Shown here piece by piece: positions 1 through 8,035 of a stretch of 64,000 bases of DNA; positions within the stretch are counted from its first letter, which is position 1; each line of letters begins with the position of its first letter. Origin of the DNA: Jidongwangia harbinensis. Lineage in GTDB: Bacteria; Actinomycetota; Actinomycetes; Mycobacteriales; Micromonosporaceae. The position numbers and the translations under genes were made by a program. The notes below the pieces were generated by a model, which worked only from the letters and a program-made list of their open reading frames with translations, was not told the DNA's origin and did not search any database. The stretch covers positions 186,001 through 250,000 of the forward strand of contig NZ_JAIWNC010000010.1 in the NCBI RefSeq assembly GCF_020216025.1, read 5' to 3'.

Positions 1-1
1 G

Positions 2-1180
2 GACTCCGAGTCCTCGATGATCCGCAGCCGCGGGCACTGCAACACCATGGGCACGGCCTCCACCATGGGGCTGCTCGCCGAGTCGCTGGGCACCACGATG
101 CCCGGCATCGCCGGCATCCCGGCGGCGGACAGCCGGCTGCTGGCCCGGGCGCACGAGACCGGCCGGCTCGTCGTCGACATGGTGGCCGCCGACCGGCGGC
201 CCAGCTCGATGCTGACCGCCGGCTCGTTCCACAACGCGATCGTGGCGCTGGCCGCGATCGGCGGTTCCACCAACGCCGTGGTGCACCTGCTGGCCATCGC
301 CGGGCGGGTCGGCGTGCCGCTCACCCTGGACGACTTCGACCGGATCGCCGCGGAGGTCCCGCTCCTGGTCGACCTGCAGCCCGCCGGGCGGTACCTGATG
401 GAGGACCTGTACCGGGCCGGCGGGCTGGCCGCCGTGCTGCGCGAGGTGGTCGACCTGCTCGACCACGACGCGATCACCGCCACCGGCGAACCGCTGGTCA
501 AGTCGCTGACCGACGCGCAGGTGTGGGACCGCGAGGTGATCCGGCCGCGGGAGGCGCCGTTGCAGCCCAACGCCGGCATCGCCCTGCTGCGCGGCAACCT
601 GGCGCCGAACGGCGCGATCATCAAGCCCGCCGCCGCGTCGCCGCACCTGCTGCGGCACCGCGGGCGCGCGGTGGTGTTCGACTCGATCGAGGACTTCCAC
701 GCCCGGATCGACGACCCGGACCTGGACGTCGACGCGGACAGCGTGCTGGTGCTGCGCGGCTGCGGCCCGCGGGGCTACCCGGGCATGCCCGAGGTGTCCA
801 ACATGCCGCTGCCGGCCAAGCTGCTGCAGCAGGGCGTCCGCGACATGGTCCGGATCTGCGACGGCCGGATGAGCGGCACGGCGTACGGCACGGTGGTGCT
901 GCACGTGGCGCCGGAGGCGGCGGCCGGTGGGCCGCTGGACCGGGTGCGTACCGGTGACTGGATCGTCCTGGACGTGCCCGGCCGCAGCCTGGACGTGGAG
1001 ATCACCGCGGAGGAACTGGCGGCCCGCCCGCCGTCCGAGGCGATGAGCGCGGCGCTGGCCCGGCCCCGGCGCGGGTGGGAGAAGCTGTACGTGGAGACCG
1101 TGCTGGGCGCGGACACCGGCGCGGACTGCGACTTCCTGGTCGGTTCCAGCGGGGACAAGGTGTCGCGCGAATCGCACTGA
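2..1180 (+). CDS. IlvD/Edd-family dehydratase, 3' part (sugar-acid dehydratase type)
   Basis: The reading frame is open from base 2, so the gene begins before the window and only its last 392 codons are visible. Near the visible start is the segment GHCNTMGTASTM, typical of the sugar-acid branch of the IlvD/Edd family (arabinonate/xylonate dehydratases) and unlike the usual IlvD motif. Further family blocks follow: SMLTAGSFHNAIVALAAIGG, GGSTNAVVHL, the GNLAPNGAIIKP block and the GRMSGTAYGTVVLHVAPEA block. Family members carry an Fe-S cluster and remove water from a hydroxy acid. Family assignment is firm; a sugar-acid substrate is inferred from the motif type. The next operon is separated by about 150 bp. 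Confidence 0.9.
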   Translation, partial: DSESSMIRSRGHCNTMGTASTMGLLAESLGTTMPGIAGIPAADSRLLARAHETGRLVVDMVAADRRPSSMLTAGSFHNAIVALAAIGGSTNAVVHLLAIAGRVGVPLTLDDFDRIAAEVPLLVDLQPAGRYLMEDLYRAGGLAAVLREVVDLLDHDAITATGEPLVKSLTDAQVWDREVIRPREAPLQPNAGIALLRGNLAPNGAIIKPAAASPHLLRHRGRAVVFDSIEDFHARIDDPDLDVDADSVLVLRGCGPRGYPGMPEVSNMPLPAKLLQQGVRDMVRICDGRMSGTAYGTVVLHVAPEAAAGGPLDRVRTGDWIVLDVPGRSLDVEITAEELAARPPSEAMSAALARPRRGWEKLYVETVLGADTGADCDFLVGSSGDKVSRESH

Positions 1181-1333
1181 CGGGTTTTTCCACGGTTCGT
1201 GTCACATCCGGCGCCCGGGCGGTGCTAACCGTATGTGAAACACGATGTGGAGCTGGCCGGGCCTGGTGAGGCGGCGCTGCCGCCCCCGGCCGGACCCGGC
1301 CCGGCGGCACCGCGCACCGAGCGGAAGGACGGC

Positions 1334-1858
1334 ATGTCCTCCTTGACTCCTCCCGGGCGCGGAGCCGTCCGTGCCGACCTCGAGGAGGTCTTCCGCACCG
1401 CCTACCCGCGGGTCGTCGCGGTCGCCGCCCGGGTGCTGCGGTCCCGCGACGAGGCCGAGGACGTGGCGCAGGAGGTCTTCCTGACGTTCGGGCGGTCCAC
1501 GGTGCCGCCCGGCGAGGCGATGGCCTGGCTGTCCGTGGCCGCGGCGCACATCGCGCTGAACCACCTGCGGTCGCACCGCCGGCGCGCCTGGCGGGAGGAG
1601 GCCGCCGGGGACCACGGCGCCGTCACCCCCGACGTGGCCGACGCGGTGGTCACCCTGGAGGAGCGCCGCCGGGTCCGGGAGGCGCTGGCCCGGCTGCCCC
1701 GCAAGCACGCCGTCGCCCTGGTCCTGCGGCACAGCGGCCTCAGTTACGCCGAGGTCGCGGCCGCCCTCGATCTCTCCCCCGGCAGCGTGGGCACCACCGT
1801 GCGGCGCGCCGAATCCGCCCTGCGTAAGGAGTTGAACCGTCATGCGTCATCCCACTGA
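1334..1858 (+). CDS. ECF-type RNA polymerase sigma factor
   Basis: This 174-residue protein has the two-domain layout of ECF sigma factors. Sigma region 2 includes DEAEDVAQEVFL at about residues 38-49. Sigma region 4 includes the helix-turn-helix LSYAEVAAALDLSPGSVGTT near the C-terminus. I chose the ATG at 1334 because GGAAGGA (1323-1329) lies just upstream; an in-frame ATG at 1235 would add a Pro/Ala-rich extension with no such site. Its 3' end overlaps the next gene, a zinc-type anti-sigma factor, by 17 bp. The pair therefore probably forms a sigma/anti-sigma switch, with the downstream ABC transporter as a likely member of its operon. Confidence 0.9.
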   Translation: MSSLTPPGRGAVRADLEEVFRTAYPRVVAVAARVLRSRDEAEDVAQEVFLTFGRSTVPPGEAMAWLSVAAAHIALNHLRSHRRRAWREEAAGDHGAVTPDVADAVVTLEERRRVREALARLPRKHAVALVLRHSGLSYAEVAAALDLSPGSVGTTVRRAESALRKELNRHASSH

Positions 1859-2921
1859 CGGCACGCTGCGCCGGCTCCTGGACGAGCCCGCCGGTGTCGC
1901 CGACGCCGATCGCGAACACGTCGCCGGCTGCCCGGTGTGCCGGTCCGGCCTGGCCGCCGCCCAGCAGGACGCGGCGCTGAGCCGCGCGGCACTGGACGTC
2001 GACCTCGCAGTGGACACCGACCGCGGCTGGTCCCGCCTGTCCCAGGCGATCACCGCCGAGGGTGTCCGGCCCCGGCCGGTGACCGCGGCGTCGCGATGGC
2101 GGGCGGCGGTGCGTAAGCCGGTGGTCGCGGTGGTCGCCGTGCTGGCCATCCTGGGCGGGGCGAGCGCCGCGGCCGCCGCGGACTGGCTGCAGATCTACCG
2201 GACCGAGCGGATCGCCCCGGTCACGCTGACCCAGGCCGACCTGGTCGCCCTGCCCGACCTCACCGCGTACGGGACGGTCCAGGCGGACGACCTCAACGTG
2301 CGCGAGGTCGCCGACGCCGCCGCCGCGAAGCAGGCCACCGGCCTGGCCGTACCCCGGGTGAACGAGCTGCCCCGCGGGGTGACCGGCGAACCGACGTTCC
2401 AGGTCGGCGACCGGGTGAACGCGGTGTTCACCTTCTCCGCCGACCGGGCGGCGCGGACCGCGGCGGCCACCGGACGGACGCTGCCGCCGCCACCGCCCGG
2501 CCTCGACGGCAGCCAGTTCAAGCTGAGCGCCGGTCCCGGGCTGGCCGCGGTCTGGACCGAGGCCCGCGGTGTGCCGGCCCTGCTCGTGGCCCGCGTGGTC
2601 GCACCCACCGCGTACTCGGCGGGCATCCCGTTCACGACGGCGGTGGACTACCTGCTGACGCTGCCCGGTCTGCCGGACGCCGTGGCGACGCAGCTGCGCG
2701 GCTTCACCGCCGGCGGCACGACGCTGCCGCTGCCGGTCAACTCGCAGTACCTGACCAGCTCCACCGCCGACGTCGGCGGATCCCCGGCCACGGTGCTGAC
2801 CTCCCGGGACGGCCTGGTGGCGATCGCGGTCTGGGTGAACGACGGCGTGGTCACCGTGGTGGCCGGTTCGATGAGCACGGACGAGGTGCTGTCGGTGGCC
2901 CGCGGGCTGGAGCCGCGGTGA
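1842..2921 (+). CDS. Membrane anti-sigma factor with zinc-binding HxxxCxxC motif
   Basis: The protein is 359 residues long. The N-terminal cytoplasmic part carries HVAGCPVC (H26, C30, C33), the zinc-binding signature of ZAS anti-sigma factors. A single membrane segment lies at about residues 92-114. A large extracytoplasmic domain of about 240 residues follows and resembles no catalytic family I recognise; it is a candidate sensor domain. It overlaps the preceding ECF sigma gene by 17 bp and its stop overlaps the GTG of the following ABC ATPase. All four genes are therefore probably translated as one unit. That it binds and inhibits the neighbouring sigma factor is inference from motif and context. 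Confidence 0.82.
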   Translation: MRHPTDGTLRRLLDEPAGVADADREHVAGCPVCRSGLAAAQQDAALSRAALDVDLAVDTDRGWSRLSQAITAEGVRPRPVTAASRWRAAVRKPVVAVVAVLAILGGASAAAAADWLQIYRTERIAPVTLTQADLVALPDLTAYGTVQADDLNVREVADAAAAKQATGLAVPRVNELPRGVTGEPTFQVGDRVNAVFTFSADRAARTAAATGRTLPPPPPGLDGSQFKLSAGPGLAAVWTEARGVPALLVARVVAPTAYSAGIPFTTAVDYLLTLPGLPDAVATQLRGFTAGGTTLPLPVNSQYLTSSTADVGGSPATVLTSRDGLVAIAVWVNDGVVTVVAGSMSTDEVLSVARGLEPR

Positions 2922-3916
2922 CCACCGACCACACCGCCCGGCCGGCCGCCGGAACCGCGCTCGACGTCGCGGACCACCTGCTCGCCACGCTGCCCCCGGC
3001 GTCCGCGGTGTGGTGCTCCGGGCTGCGCAAGCGGTACCGGCGGCAGACCGCGGTCGACGACGTGTCGTTCACCGTCGCCCGCGGCGAGGTGCTGGGCCTG
3101 CTGGGACCGAACGGGGCCGGCAAGACCAGCGTCATCAAGATCCTGCTCGGGCTGGTCCGGCCGGACGCGGGGGAGGTGCTGCTGCTCGGCCGGCCCGGCA
3201 CCGACCCGCAGGCCCGGCGCCGGGTCGGCTATCTGCCGGAGCTGTTCCGGTACCAGCCGTGGCTCACCGCCGCCGAGGTGCTGGACCTGCACGTCCGGCT
3301 GGCCGGCGCCGCGGTGCCGGACGCCGAGCGGCGCGACTGCCTGGCCCTGGTCGGTCTCGCCGACCGGGCCGGCGACCGGGTGGGCGGCTTCTCCAAGGGC
3401 ATGCAGCAGCGCCTCGGGCTCGCCGTCGCGCTGGTGGCCCGCCCGGAACTGGTGGTCCTCGACGAGCCGACCAGCGCGCTGGACCCGCTCGGCCGGGCCG
3501 ACGTCCGGGACCTGCTGCTGTCGCTGAAGACCCGGCAGGTGGCGGTCCTGCTCAACTCGCACCTGATCGGCGAGGTGGAACGGGTCTGCGACCGGGTCGT
3601 CATCCTGGACAAGGGCCGGGTCGCCGCCGCCGGCACGCTGCCGGAACTGCTCGGCCAGCGCGAGCTGCGGCTGCGGCTGGACGGGGTGGGCGCGCCGGCG
3701 GAGGCCCGGCTGGCCGCCGCGGGACGGCTCACCCGCGACGGTGACGGGTACACCGTCGCCCTGCCGGCCGACCCGGACCCCACCACCGTGCCGGACCTCG
3801 TGGCCGACCTGGTCGCCCTGGGCGTGCGCGTGCACGCGGTCGAGCCCGGACACATCAGCCTGGAGGAACGGCTCCTGGACATCCTGCGTACCGGTTCCAG
3901 CGAGGAGCACCGATGA
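2918..3916 (+). CDS. ABC-2-type transporter ATP-binding protein
   Basis: This is a 332-residue ATPase. Walker A is GPNGAGKT (about 63-70), the signature is FSKGMQQR (about 158-165) and Walker B is LVVLDEP (about 178-184). The 'TSALDP' D-loop and a following 'LNSHLIGEVERVCDR' H-loop are also present. The C-terminal ~80 residues look like the extra domain often found in CcmA/NatA-type export ATPases. The GTG start sits in a GTGA overlap with the anti-sigma gene, and its end overlaps the permease gene by 4 bp. It presumably energises the permease that follows. The transported substrate is unknown. Confidence 0.92.
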   Translation: MTTDHTARPAAGTALDVADHLLATLPPASAVWCSGLRKRYRRQTAVDDVSFTVARGEVLGLLGPNGAGKTSVIKILLGLVRPDAGEVLLLGRPGTDPQARRRVGYLPELFRYQPWLTAAEVLDLHVRLAGAAVPDAERRDCLALVGLADRAGDRVGGFSKGMQQRLGLAVALVARPELVVLDEPTSALDPLGRADVRDLLLSLKTRQVAVLLNSHLIGEVERVCDRVVILDKGRVAAAGTLPELLGQRELRLRLDGVGAPAEARLAAAGRLTRDGDGYTVALPADPDPTTVPDLVADLVALGVRVHAVEPGHISLEERLLDILRTGSSEEHR

Positions 3917-4758
3917 GCACCGCCCGTACCGTCTTCGTGATCGCCGGCCTCACCCTGCAGGAGGCCGTCCGCCGCCGGGTGCTGCGCGCGATCGTCGTGA
4001 TGACGGTCGTGCTGCTCACGCTGAGCGCCTGGGGGTTCTACCGGCTCGACGCGGAGTTCGGCACGTTCACCACCGGCGAGGCCCGGATCGCCGCGTCCAC
4101 CGTGCTGAACCTGGTGATGTTCGGCCTCAGCCTGATCGCCGCGCTCGGCACGGCGTTCCTGGCCGGACCCACCATGGCCGGGGAGATCGAGTCGGGGATC
4201 GCGCTGGCCGTGATGACCCGGCCGGTACGCCGCGCCGCGGTCCTGCTGGGCAAGTGGCTGGGCCTGGTGGTCTTCGGCAGCGGGTTCGTGGTGGTCGCCG
4301 GGCTGGGCCAGCTGGTCATCGTCCGGGCCACGGTGGGCTACTGGCCGCCGCACCCGGCGACCGGACTGGCGCTGCTCGCCGCGCAGACCACGGTGCTGCT
4401 CACCCTGGGGCTGCTGCTGTCCACGGTGATCTCGCCGATGGCCTCGGGCATCGTGGCGGTCGGCCTGTTCGGCGCCACCTGGATCGCCGGCGTGGTCGGC
4501 ATGGTGGGCGAGGCCTTCGGCAACCCGGGCGTGGCCCAGGTGGGCACGGTCTCCCGGATGCTGCTGCCCACCGACGGCCTGTGGCGCGGCGCCATGCACT
4601 CCTTCCAGCATCCCGGGCTGGCCCAGTTCCCGGCGTTCGAGGACTCGCCGTTCCTGAGCATGTCCCCGCTCACCGCCACCTACCTGGGCTGGTCCGCGCT
4701 CTGGGTCGCCCTGGCCCTCGGGCTGGCCGGCCTGGCCTTCCAGCGCCGCGATCTGTAG
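3913..4758 (+). CDS. ABC-2-type transporter permease
   Basis: A 281-residue membrane protein with about six hydrophobic segments. One lies near residues 25-45, a cluster spans 75-180, and a last one lies close to the C-terminus, the ABC-2 permease layout. It starts in an ATGA overlap with the ATPase gene. Together they form a two-component transporter encoded behind a sigma/anti-sigma pair. Such pairs often move lipids, polysaccharides or antibiotics, or act in copper/nitrous-oxide maturation, but nothing here fixes the substrate. The operon ends here; the next gene is convergent and only 5 bp away. Confidence 0.88.
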   Translation: MSTARTVFVIAGLTLQEAVRRRVLRAIVVMTVVLLTLSAWGFYRLDAEFGTFTTGEARIAASTVLNLVMFGLSLIAALGTAFLAGPTMAGEIESGIALAVMTRPVRRAAVLLGKWLGLVVFGSGFVVVAGLGQLVIVRATVGYWPPHPATGLALLAAQTTVLLTLGLLLSTVISPMASGIVAVGLFGATWIAGVVGMVGEAFGNPGVAQVGTVSRMLLPTDGLWRGAMHSFQHPGLAQFPAFEDSPFLSMSPLTATYLGWSALWVALALGLAGLAFQRRDL

Positions 4759-4763
4759 CGGCG

Positions 4764-5855
4764 TCAGGCCGGCGCCGTGGTCCACCGGATCCGCGGGTCG
4801 GGGAACGAGCCGTCGCCGAACAGCACCCGGGACGCGGCGGCCCGCCCCGGCCCGGTCCGCAGCAGCGGGAAGGCGGCCGCCACCGCGGCCGGTGACCGCA
4901 CGCCGCTCAGGGCGCGGCGCATCAGCAGCCGCCCCCGGAACCGCCTGCGCAGCGCCGCCCCGTCGTAGTGCCGCAGCACCGACACGTCCCCGGTGCGCAG
5001 GTAGTCGCCGGTCACCGCGGCGGCCAGCTCGGACAGGCGCAGGCACGGGTCGAGGCCGCCGGCGGTCAGCGGCGACACCGCGCCGGCCGCGTCGCCGACC
5101 AGCAGCCCGTCCGGTCCGGCCAGCCGCCGGAGCACGCCGCCGACCGGGATCGGCCCGCCCCGGCGGCGCACCGGACCGGTCGCGGCCGGCAGCGCGCCGA
5201 ACCGCCGGCCGAACGCCCGCACCAGCTCGGGCAGCGGCCCGGCCAGCCGGTCCGGCCGCCCGGCCAGCCCCACGTGGGCATGCCGGCCGTCGTCGACCAC
5301 CCAGGCCAGATAGCCGGGCGCGAGCCGGGGGTCGACCACGCAGTGGAACGTGGGCGGGGCGCCGCCGCCGGCCACCGGGAACACCTCCTCGGCGCCCACG
5401 ATCAGGTGCCGGTTGACGTCCAGCCCGAGGCGGCGCGCGACCGTCGACCGGGCGCCGTCCGCGCCGACGGTGAACCGGGCCACGACGCCGGGTACCGGGT
5501 ACGAGACGCCGAGCCGGACCCGGGCACCGGCCCGCCGGGCACCGGCCAGCGCGTGGGCGTAGACGCCGGCCATGTCCGCGACCCGGAACTCGTCGCGTGC
5601 GCTGACCAGCTCGACCGGCCCGCGCAGCGACGGCGGATAGAGCACCACCCGGCGGATCGGCGGTCCCAGCTGCCCGGCCGGCAGGGCGAAGTCCTCGAGG
5701 GTACGGCGGACGAAGATGCCGGTCGTCCGGATGCCCGAGTCGAGGGTGCGCCGGCGGTCGACGACCAGCACGTCGTGACCCTGCCGGGCGAGCAGTCGGG
5801 CGGTGTGCAACCCGGCCAGGCCGGCGCCCACGACGAGGACGTCCACGATCTCCAT
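4764..5855 (-). CDS. FAD-dependent oxidoreductase, geranylgeranyl-reductase-like
   Basis: The protein is 363 residues long. It opens with the dinucleotide-binding fold DVLVVGAGLAGLHTARLLARQG and an acidic strand end, DVLVVDRR. A second FAD motif, GLLVGDAAGAVSPLTAGGL, lies at about residues 255-275. This arrangement is that of the geranylgeranyl-reductase/p-hydroxybenzoate-hydroxylase superfamily. The substrate is unknown. The start codon and upstream region (5844-5876) are repeated in inverted orientation at 5932-5964, just before the divergent formyltransferase gene. Both genes may therefore share regulatory or structural elements. Whether it belongs with the peptide genes further right is unresolved. 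Confidence 0.82.
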   Translation of the reverse strand: MEIVDVLVVGAGLAGLHTARLLARQGHDVLVVDRRRTLDSGIRTTGIFVRRTLEDFALPAGQLGPPIRRVVLYPPSLRGPVELVSARDEFRVADMAGVYAHALAGARRAGARVRLGVSYPVPGVVARFTVGADGARSTVARRLGLDVNRHLIVGAEEVFPVAGGGAPPTFHCVVDPRLAPGYLAWVVDDGRHAHVGLAGRPDRLAGPLPELVRAFGRRFGALPAATGPVRRRGGPIPVGGVLRRLAGPDGLLVGDAAGAVSPLTAGGLDPCLRLSELAAAVTGDYLRTGDVSVLRHYDGAALRRRFRGRLLMRRALSGVRSPAAVAAAFPLLRTGPGRAAASRVLFGDGSFPDPRIRWTTAPA

Positions 5856-5964
5856 GCCCGCCGACGGTAGCGGCGCGGGGACCGGTGGACGGCCGTCCGC
5901 ACGACACCTTCACGAACCCTCCGTGGAATCGGCGCCGCTACCGCCGGCGGGCATGGAGATCGTG
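5844..5964. repeat. 33-bp near-perfect inverted repeat around a divergent promoter region
   Basis: Bases 5844-5876 and 5932-5964 are reverse complements at 32 of 33 positions, separated by 55 bp. The left arm covers the start codon and first four codons of the flavoprotein gene. The right arm thus carries a second copy of that translation start facing the other way. The central 55 bp contains a further palindrome, GGACGGCCGTCC. The arms could form a cruciform or a long RNA hairpin. Confidence 0.9.
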
Positions 5965-5982
5965 CGTCCGTATGATCCGTAA
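5953..5982 (+). other. Nine-codon leader reading frame abutting the formyltransferase start
   Basis: The right arm of the inverted repeat opens a short frame reading MEIVRPYDP. It starts with the same four codons as the flavoprotein on the other strand. Its TAA (5980-5982) is immediately followed by the ATG of the formyltransferase (5983), with no intervening base. This geometry would allow termination-reinitiation coupling, but whether it is translated is unknown. Confidence 0.4.
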
Positions 5983-6876
5983 ATGACCCGGATCGTCATG
6001 ACCACGCCCGGCGGGCGACGGAGCCGGTTGTTCCTCGATCGCCTGCACCGGCGCGGGATCGTGCTGGACGCGGTGCTGGTGTCGACCGGCGGATGGGGCC
6101 CGCCACCGGCCCGGCCGGGGGAGAGCATCCGGCACCGGCTGGTGCGGTGGCCGGCGGCCGCGGTCTGGTCCGCCCGGCGGAAGATCAGCCTGTATCGCCG
6201 GACCCACCGGTGGTACGCGTCCCGGTGCCGGCGGGTGATCTCGACCGGGGACCTGGACAGCCTCCGGCTCGAACGGGACCTGCGGCGGCTCGCACCGGAC
6301 TACCTGGTGGTCGGCGGCGGGGGAGTCCTGCCACCCCGGATCATCGCGACCGCGGGCTCGGGCGTGCTGAACGCGCATCCGGCCCTGCTGCCGTGGGCCC
6401 GCGGCAGCGGCGTGACGGGGTACTCGCTCCAGACCGGGACGGCCCTGGGCGCGACCGTGCACCTCGTCGACGCCGGCATCGACACCGGCCCGGTGGTCGC
6501 CCGGCGGCTGCTGCCGGTGCCGGCCGGTCCGGCCGGCCTCCGGGAGCTGGAGGTCGCGGCAGACGACCTGGCGGCGGAGTTGCTGGCGGACGTCATCGAG
6601 GCTCTGGTGCGGCGCGGCGAGCGGCCGGCCGGGAGCCCGCACACCGAGCGGTTCCCGCTGTTCCGCCTGGCCTCCGCCGCCCTGGACCGGCCGGCGCACG
6701 AGGCGCTGGCGGCATCCGGGCGGGCCGCCGCCCTCTTCGACCGCTGGGCGCCGCTGGCCGTCGACGCCCGGTGGACGCTTCCGCCCGGCCCGCTGGCGGC
6801 CCCGGGGGAGCCGGGCCCCGCCACCGGGGACGCCGGGCGCCGCCCGTCAGAGACTGCCGCCGAGGGCCTTCGGTGA
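5983..6876 (+). CDS. Formyltransferase-like protein (Fmt/PurN fold)
   Basis: The protein is 297 residues long. The core matches the formyltransferase domain: LAPDYLVVGGGGVLPPRI, then VLNAHPALLPWARG and HLVDAGIDTGP. This keeps the catalytic Asn130, His132 and Asp167 of folate-dependent formyltransferases. The C-terminal ~100 residues do not look like the usual Fmt tRNA-binding domain, so methionyl-tRNA is unlikely to be the substrate. A sugar amine or peptide amine is possible. Its 3' end overlaps, in convergent orientation, the small peptide gene at 6847-7023 by 30 bp. The neighbourhood (peptide, kinase) makes a tailoring role thinkable but unproven. Confidence 0.75.
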   Translation: MTRIVMTTPGGRRSRLFLDRLHRRGIVLDAVLVSTGGWGPPPARPGESIRHRLVRWPAAAVWSARRKISLYRRTHRWYASRCRRVISTGDLDSLRLERDLRRLAPDYLVVGGGGVLPPRIIATAGSGVLNAHPALLPWARGSGVTGYSLQTGTALGATVHLVDAGIDTGPVVARRLLPVPAGPAGLRELEVAADDLAAELLADVIEALVRRGERPAGSPHTERFPLFRLASAALDRPAHEALAASGRAAALFDRWAPLAVDARWTLPPGPLAAPGEPGPATGDAGRRPSETAAEGLR

Positions 6877-7023
6877 GCCGAACTTCGTGGCCAGCTTCTG
6901 CATGGTGCCGAGGATCGTCAGTCTGGGCCGCACATAGCCGATCTCGGCGCTGTCGAGCGCCGGTGGGTCGCTCGCCGGCGCCGTCCGGTCGGCCGTCAGC
7001 TGGTCGCGGTTCTTGACCGTCAT
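6847..7023 (-). CDS. Putative RiPP precursor peptide with lasso-type leader (58 aa)
   Basis: This 58-codon gene is too short for routine ORF calling. It has an ATG at 7023 and a good ribosome site, AGAAGGGA (7031-7038). The peptide contains YVRPRLTILG at residues 30-39, matching the YxxPxLxxxG leader signature that lasso-peptide proteases and RREs recognise. Thr46 sits roughly where lasso leaders keep their conserved Thr. The presumed core, ending FGSPKALGGSL, has no Asp or Glu, so a classical lasso macrolactam cannot form. The penultimate Ser57 recalls peptides phosphorylated at a C-terminal Ser by HPr-kinase homologues (paeninodin type). Such a kinase gene lies divergent 87 bp away. No RRE, transglutaminase-like protease or Asn-synthetase-like cyclase is encoded in the window. 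Precursor status is inference. Confidence 0.65.
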   Translation of the reverse strand: MTVKNRDQLTADRTAPASDPPALDSAEIGYVRPRLTILGTMQKLATKFGSPKALGGSL

Positions 7024-7110
7024 CTCAAGGTCCCTTCTGTTCGGCGGGTGTCACCTGAGTAATCTAGTGCGGCTTGTGTCCATCTATGAGGCATATGCTA
7101 CAAACGATGC

Positions 7111-7935
7111 ATGAACCGCCATCGTCTCCCGGACCCGGTGGGCGCCTACGGCTTCCGGGTCGATCCGGACGTGTTCGGCCGGCGGTACCTGCACGCGGCC
7201 GCACCCGACTGGCCGGAACTCACCGTCCAGCTGGGCGTCCCTTCGCCGCCTGAGCAGGACGGGTGGCGAGAGGCGTTCGCCGCCGACGACTGGACGGTGC
7301 GGGTCCGCCGCGGCGGTGGCGCCGCCTGGTGGTCCGGTGCCGCCGCGCTGTCCACCGACGCCCGCGTGCATCCGCTGCTGTCGCTGGTGGCGTGCGCGGC
7401 GACCCTGGAGCGGGGTGGTGACTGCCTGCACGCCGGTGCGGTACTCACCCCGGACGGCGTGGTGGCGGTCCTCGCCGCCCGCGGCGGCGGAAAGACCTCG
7501 ACCATGGCCTGGCTGGCGTTCGAGGCGGGCCTGGACGTCTTCACCGATGATCAGCTCACCCTGCGCGACGGTCTGGCCCACGCCGGACCGGGTTGCCTGG
7601 ACCTGCGCCCCGACGCGGCTGAGCGGCTCGGCCTGCGTTCGCAGGGCCGGGAGGTTCGCTCCGGGGAACGGATCCGGCTGGAGGTGAAGCCACCGGCGTG
7701 CCTGCGCGCGCCGGTGATCGGCACCGCGGTCCTCGAATGGGGGCCGGACCTCCGGATCAGCTCCGTACCGCCGCAGGAACGGCTCGCCCTTCTCTGCACC
7801 CACCGCACCGTCCCGATGGTGGACGGCGACCTCGGTGTGCCGCTGCGCCTCGCCGCACTGCCGATGCTGCGGGTGCGCCGCCCGCCCACCTTCGACAACC
7901 TGCCCCGGATCGCCCGCGCCCTGCTCGACGGCTGA
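7111..7935 (+). CDS. HPr-kinase/serine-kinase-like protein, RiPP-associated type
   Basis: The protein is 274 residues long. It has a central LHAGAVL segment (about 106-112), then a P-loop, ARGGGKTS (about 123-130), and an acidic TDDQ (about 145-148). This is the layout of the truncated HPr-kinase homologues found beside lasso-peptide genes, not of full HPr kinases. In the paeninodin system such an enzyme phosphorylates the C-terminal serine of the precursor. Here the divergent peptide gene at 6847-7023 ends Ser-Leu and is the obvious candidate substrate. Family assignment is good; the substrate is inference. A 7-bp stem-loop follows the gene (7949-7971), before an ECF sigma gene in the same direction. 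Confidence 0.78.
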   Translation: MNRHRLPDPVGAYGFRVDPDVFGRRYLHAAAPDWPELTVQLGVPSPPEQDGWREAFAADDWTVRVRRGGGAAWWSGAAALSTDARVHPLLSLVACAATLERGGDCLHAGAVLTPDGVVAVLAARGGGKTSTMAWLAFEAGLDVFTDDQLTLRDGLAHAGPGCLDLRPDAAERLGLRSQGREVRSGERIRLEVKPPACLRAPVIGTAVLEWGPDLRISSVPPQERLALLCTHRTVPMVDGDLGVPLRLAALPMLRVRRPPTFDNLPRIARALLDG

Positions 7936-7948
7936 TCCGGCGGCCTGG

Positions 7949-7971
7949 CCACCGACCGGAGAAATCGGTGG
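7949..7971 (+). terminator. Short stem-loop after the kinase gene
   Basis: CCACCGA (7949-7955) pairs with TCGGTGG (7965-7971) over a 9-base loop, 13 bp after the kinase stop codon. There is no T-run, so terminator function is only suggested by position. Confidence 0.35.
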
Positions 7972-8035
7972 ACCGGGCGTGCAACCCTGCTGCCCTCGGC
8001 GCGCCTCTAGGTGTCGGAGAAGGGAGCAGGACCGA

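Noticed and set aside
3229..5913. 894-codon minus-strand frame
   Set aside because: It overlaps the ABC ATPase and permease and runs in a different frame through the flavoprotein gene. It has no coherent domains.
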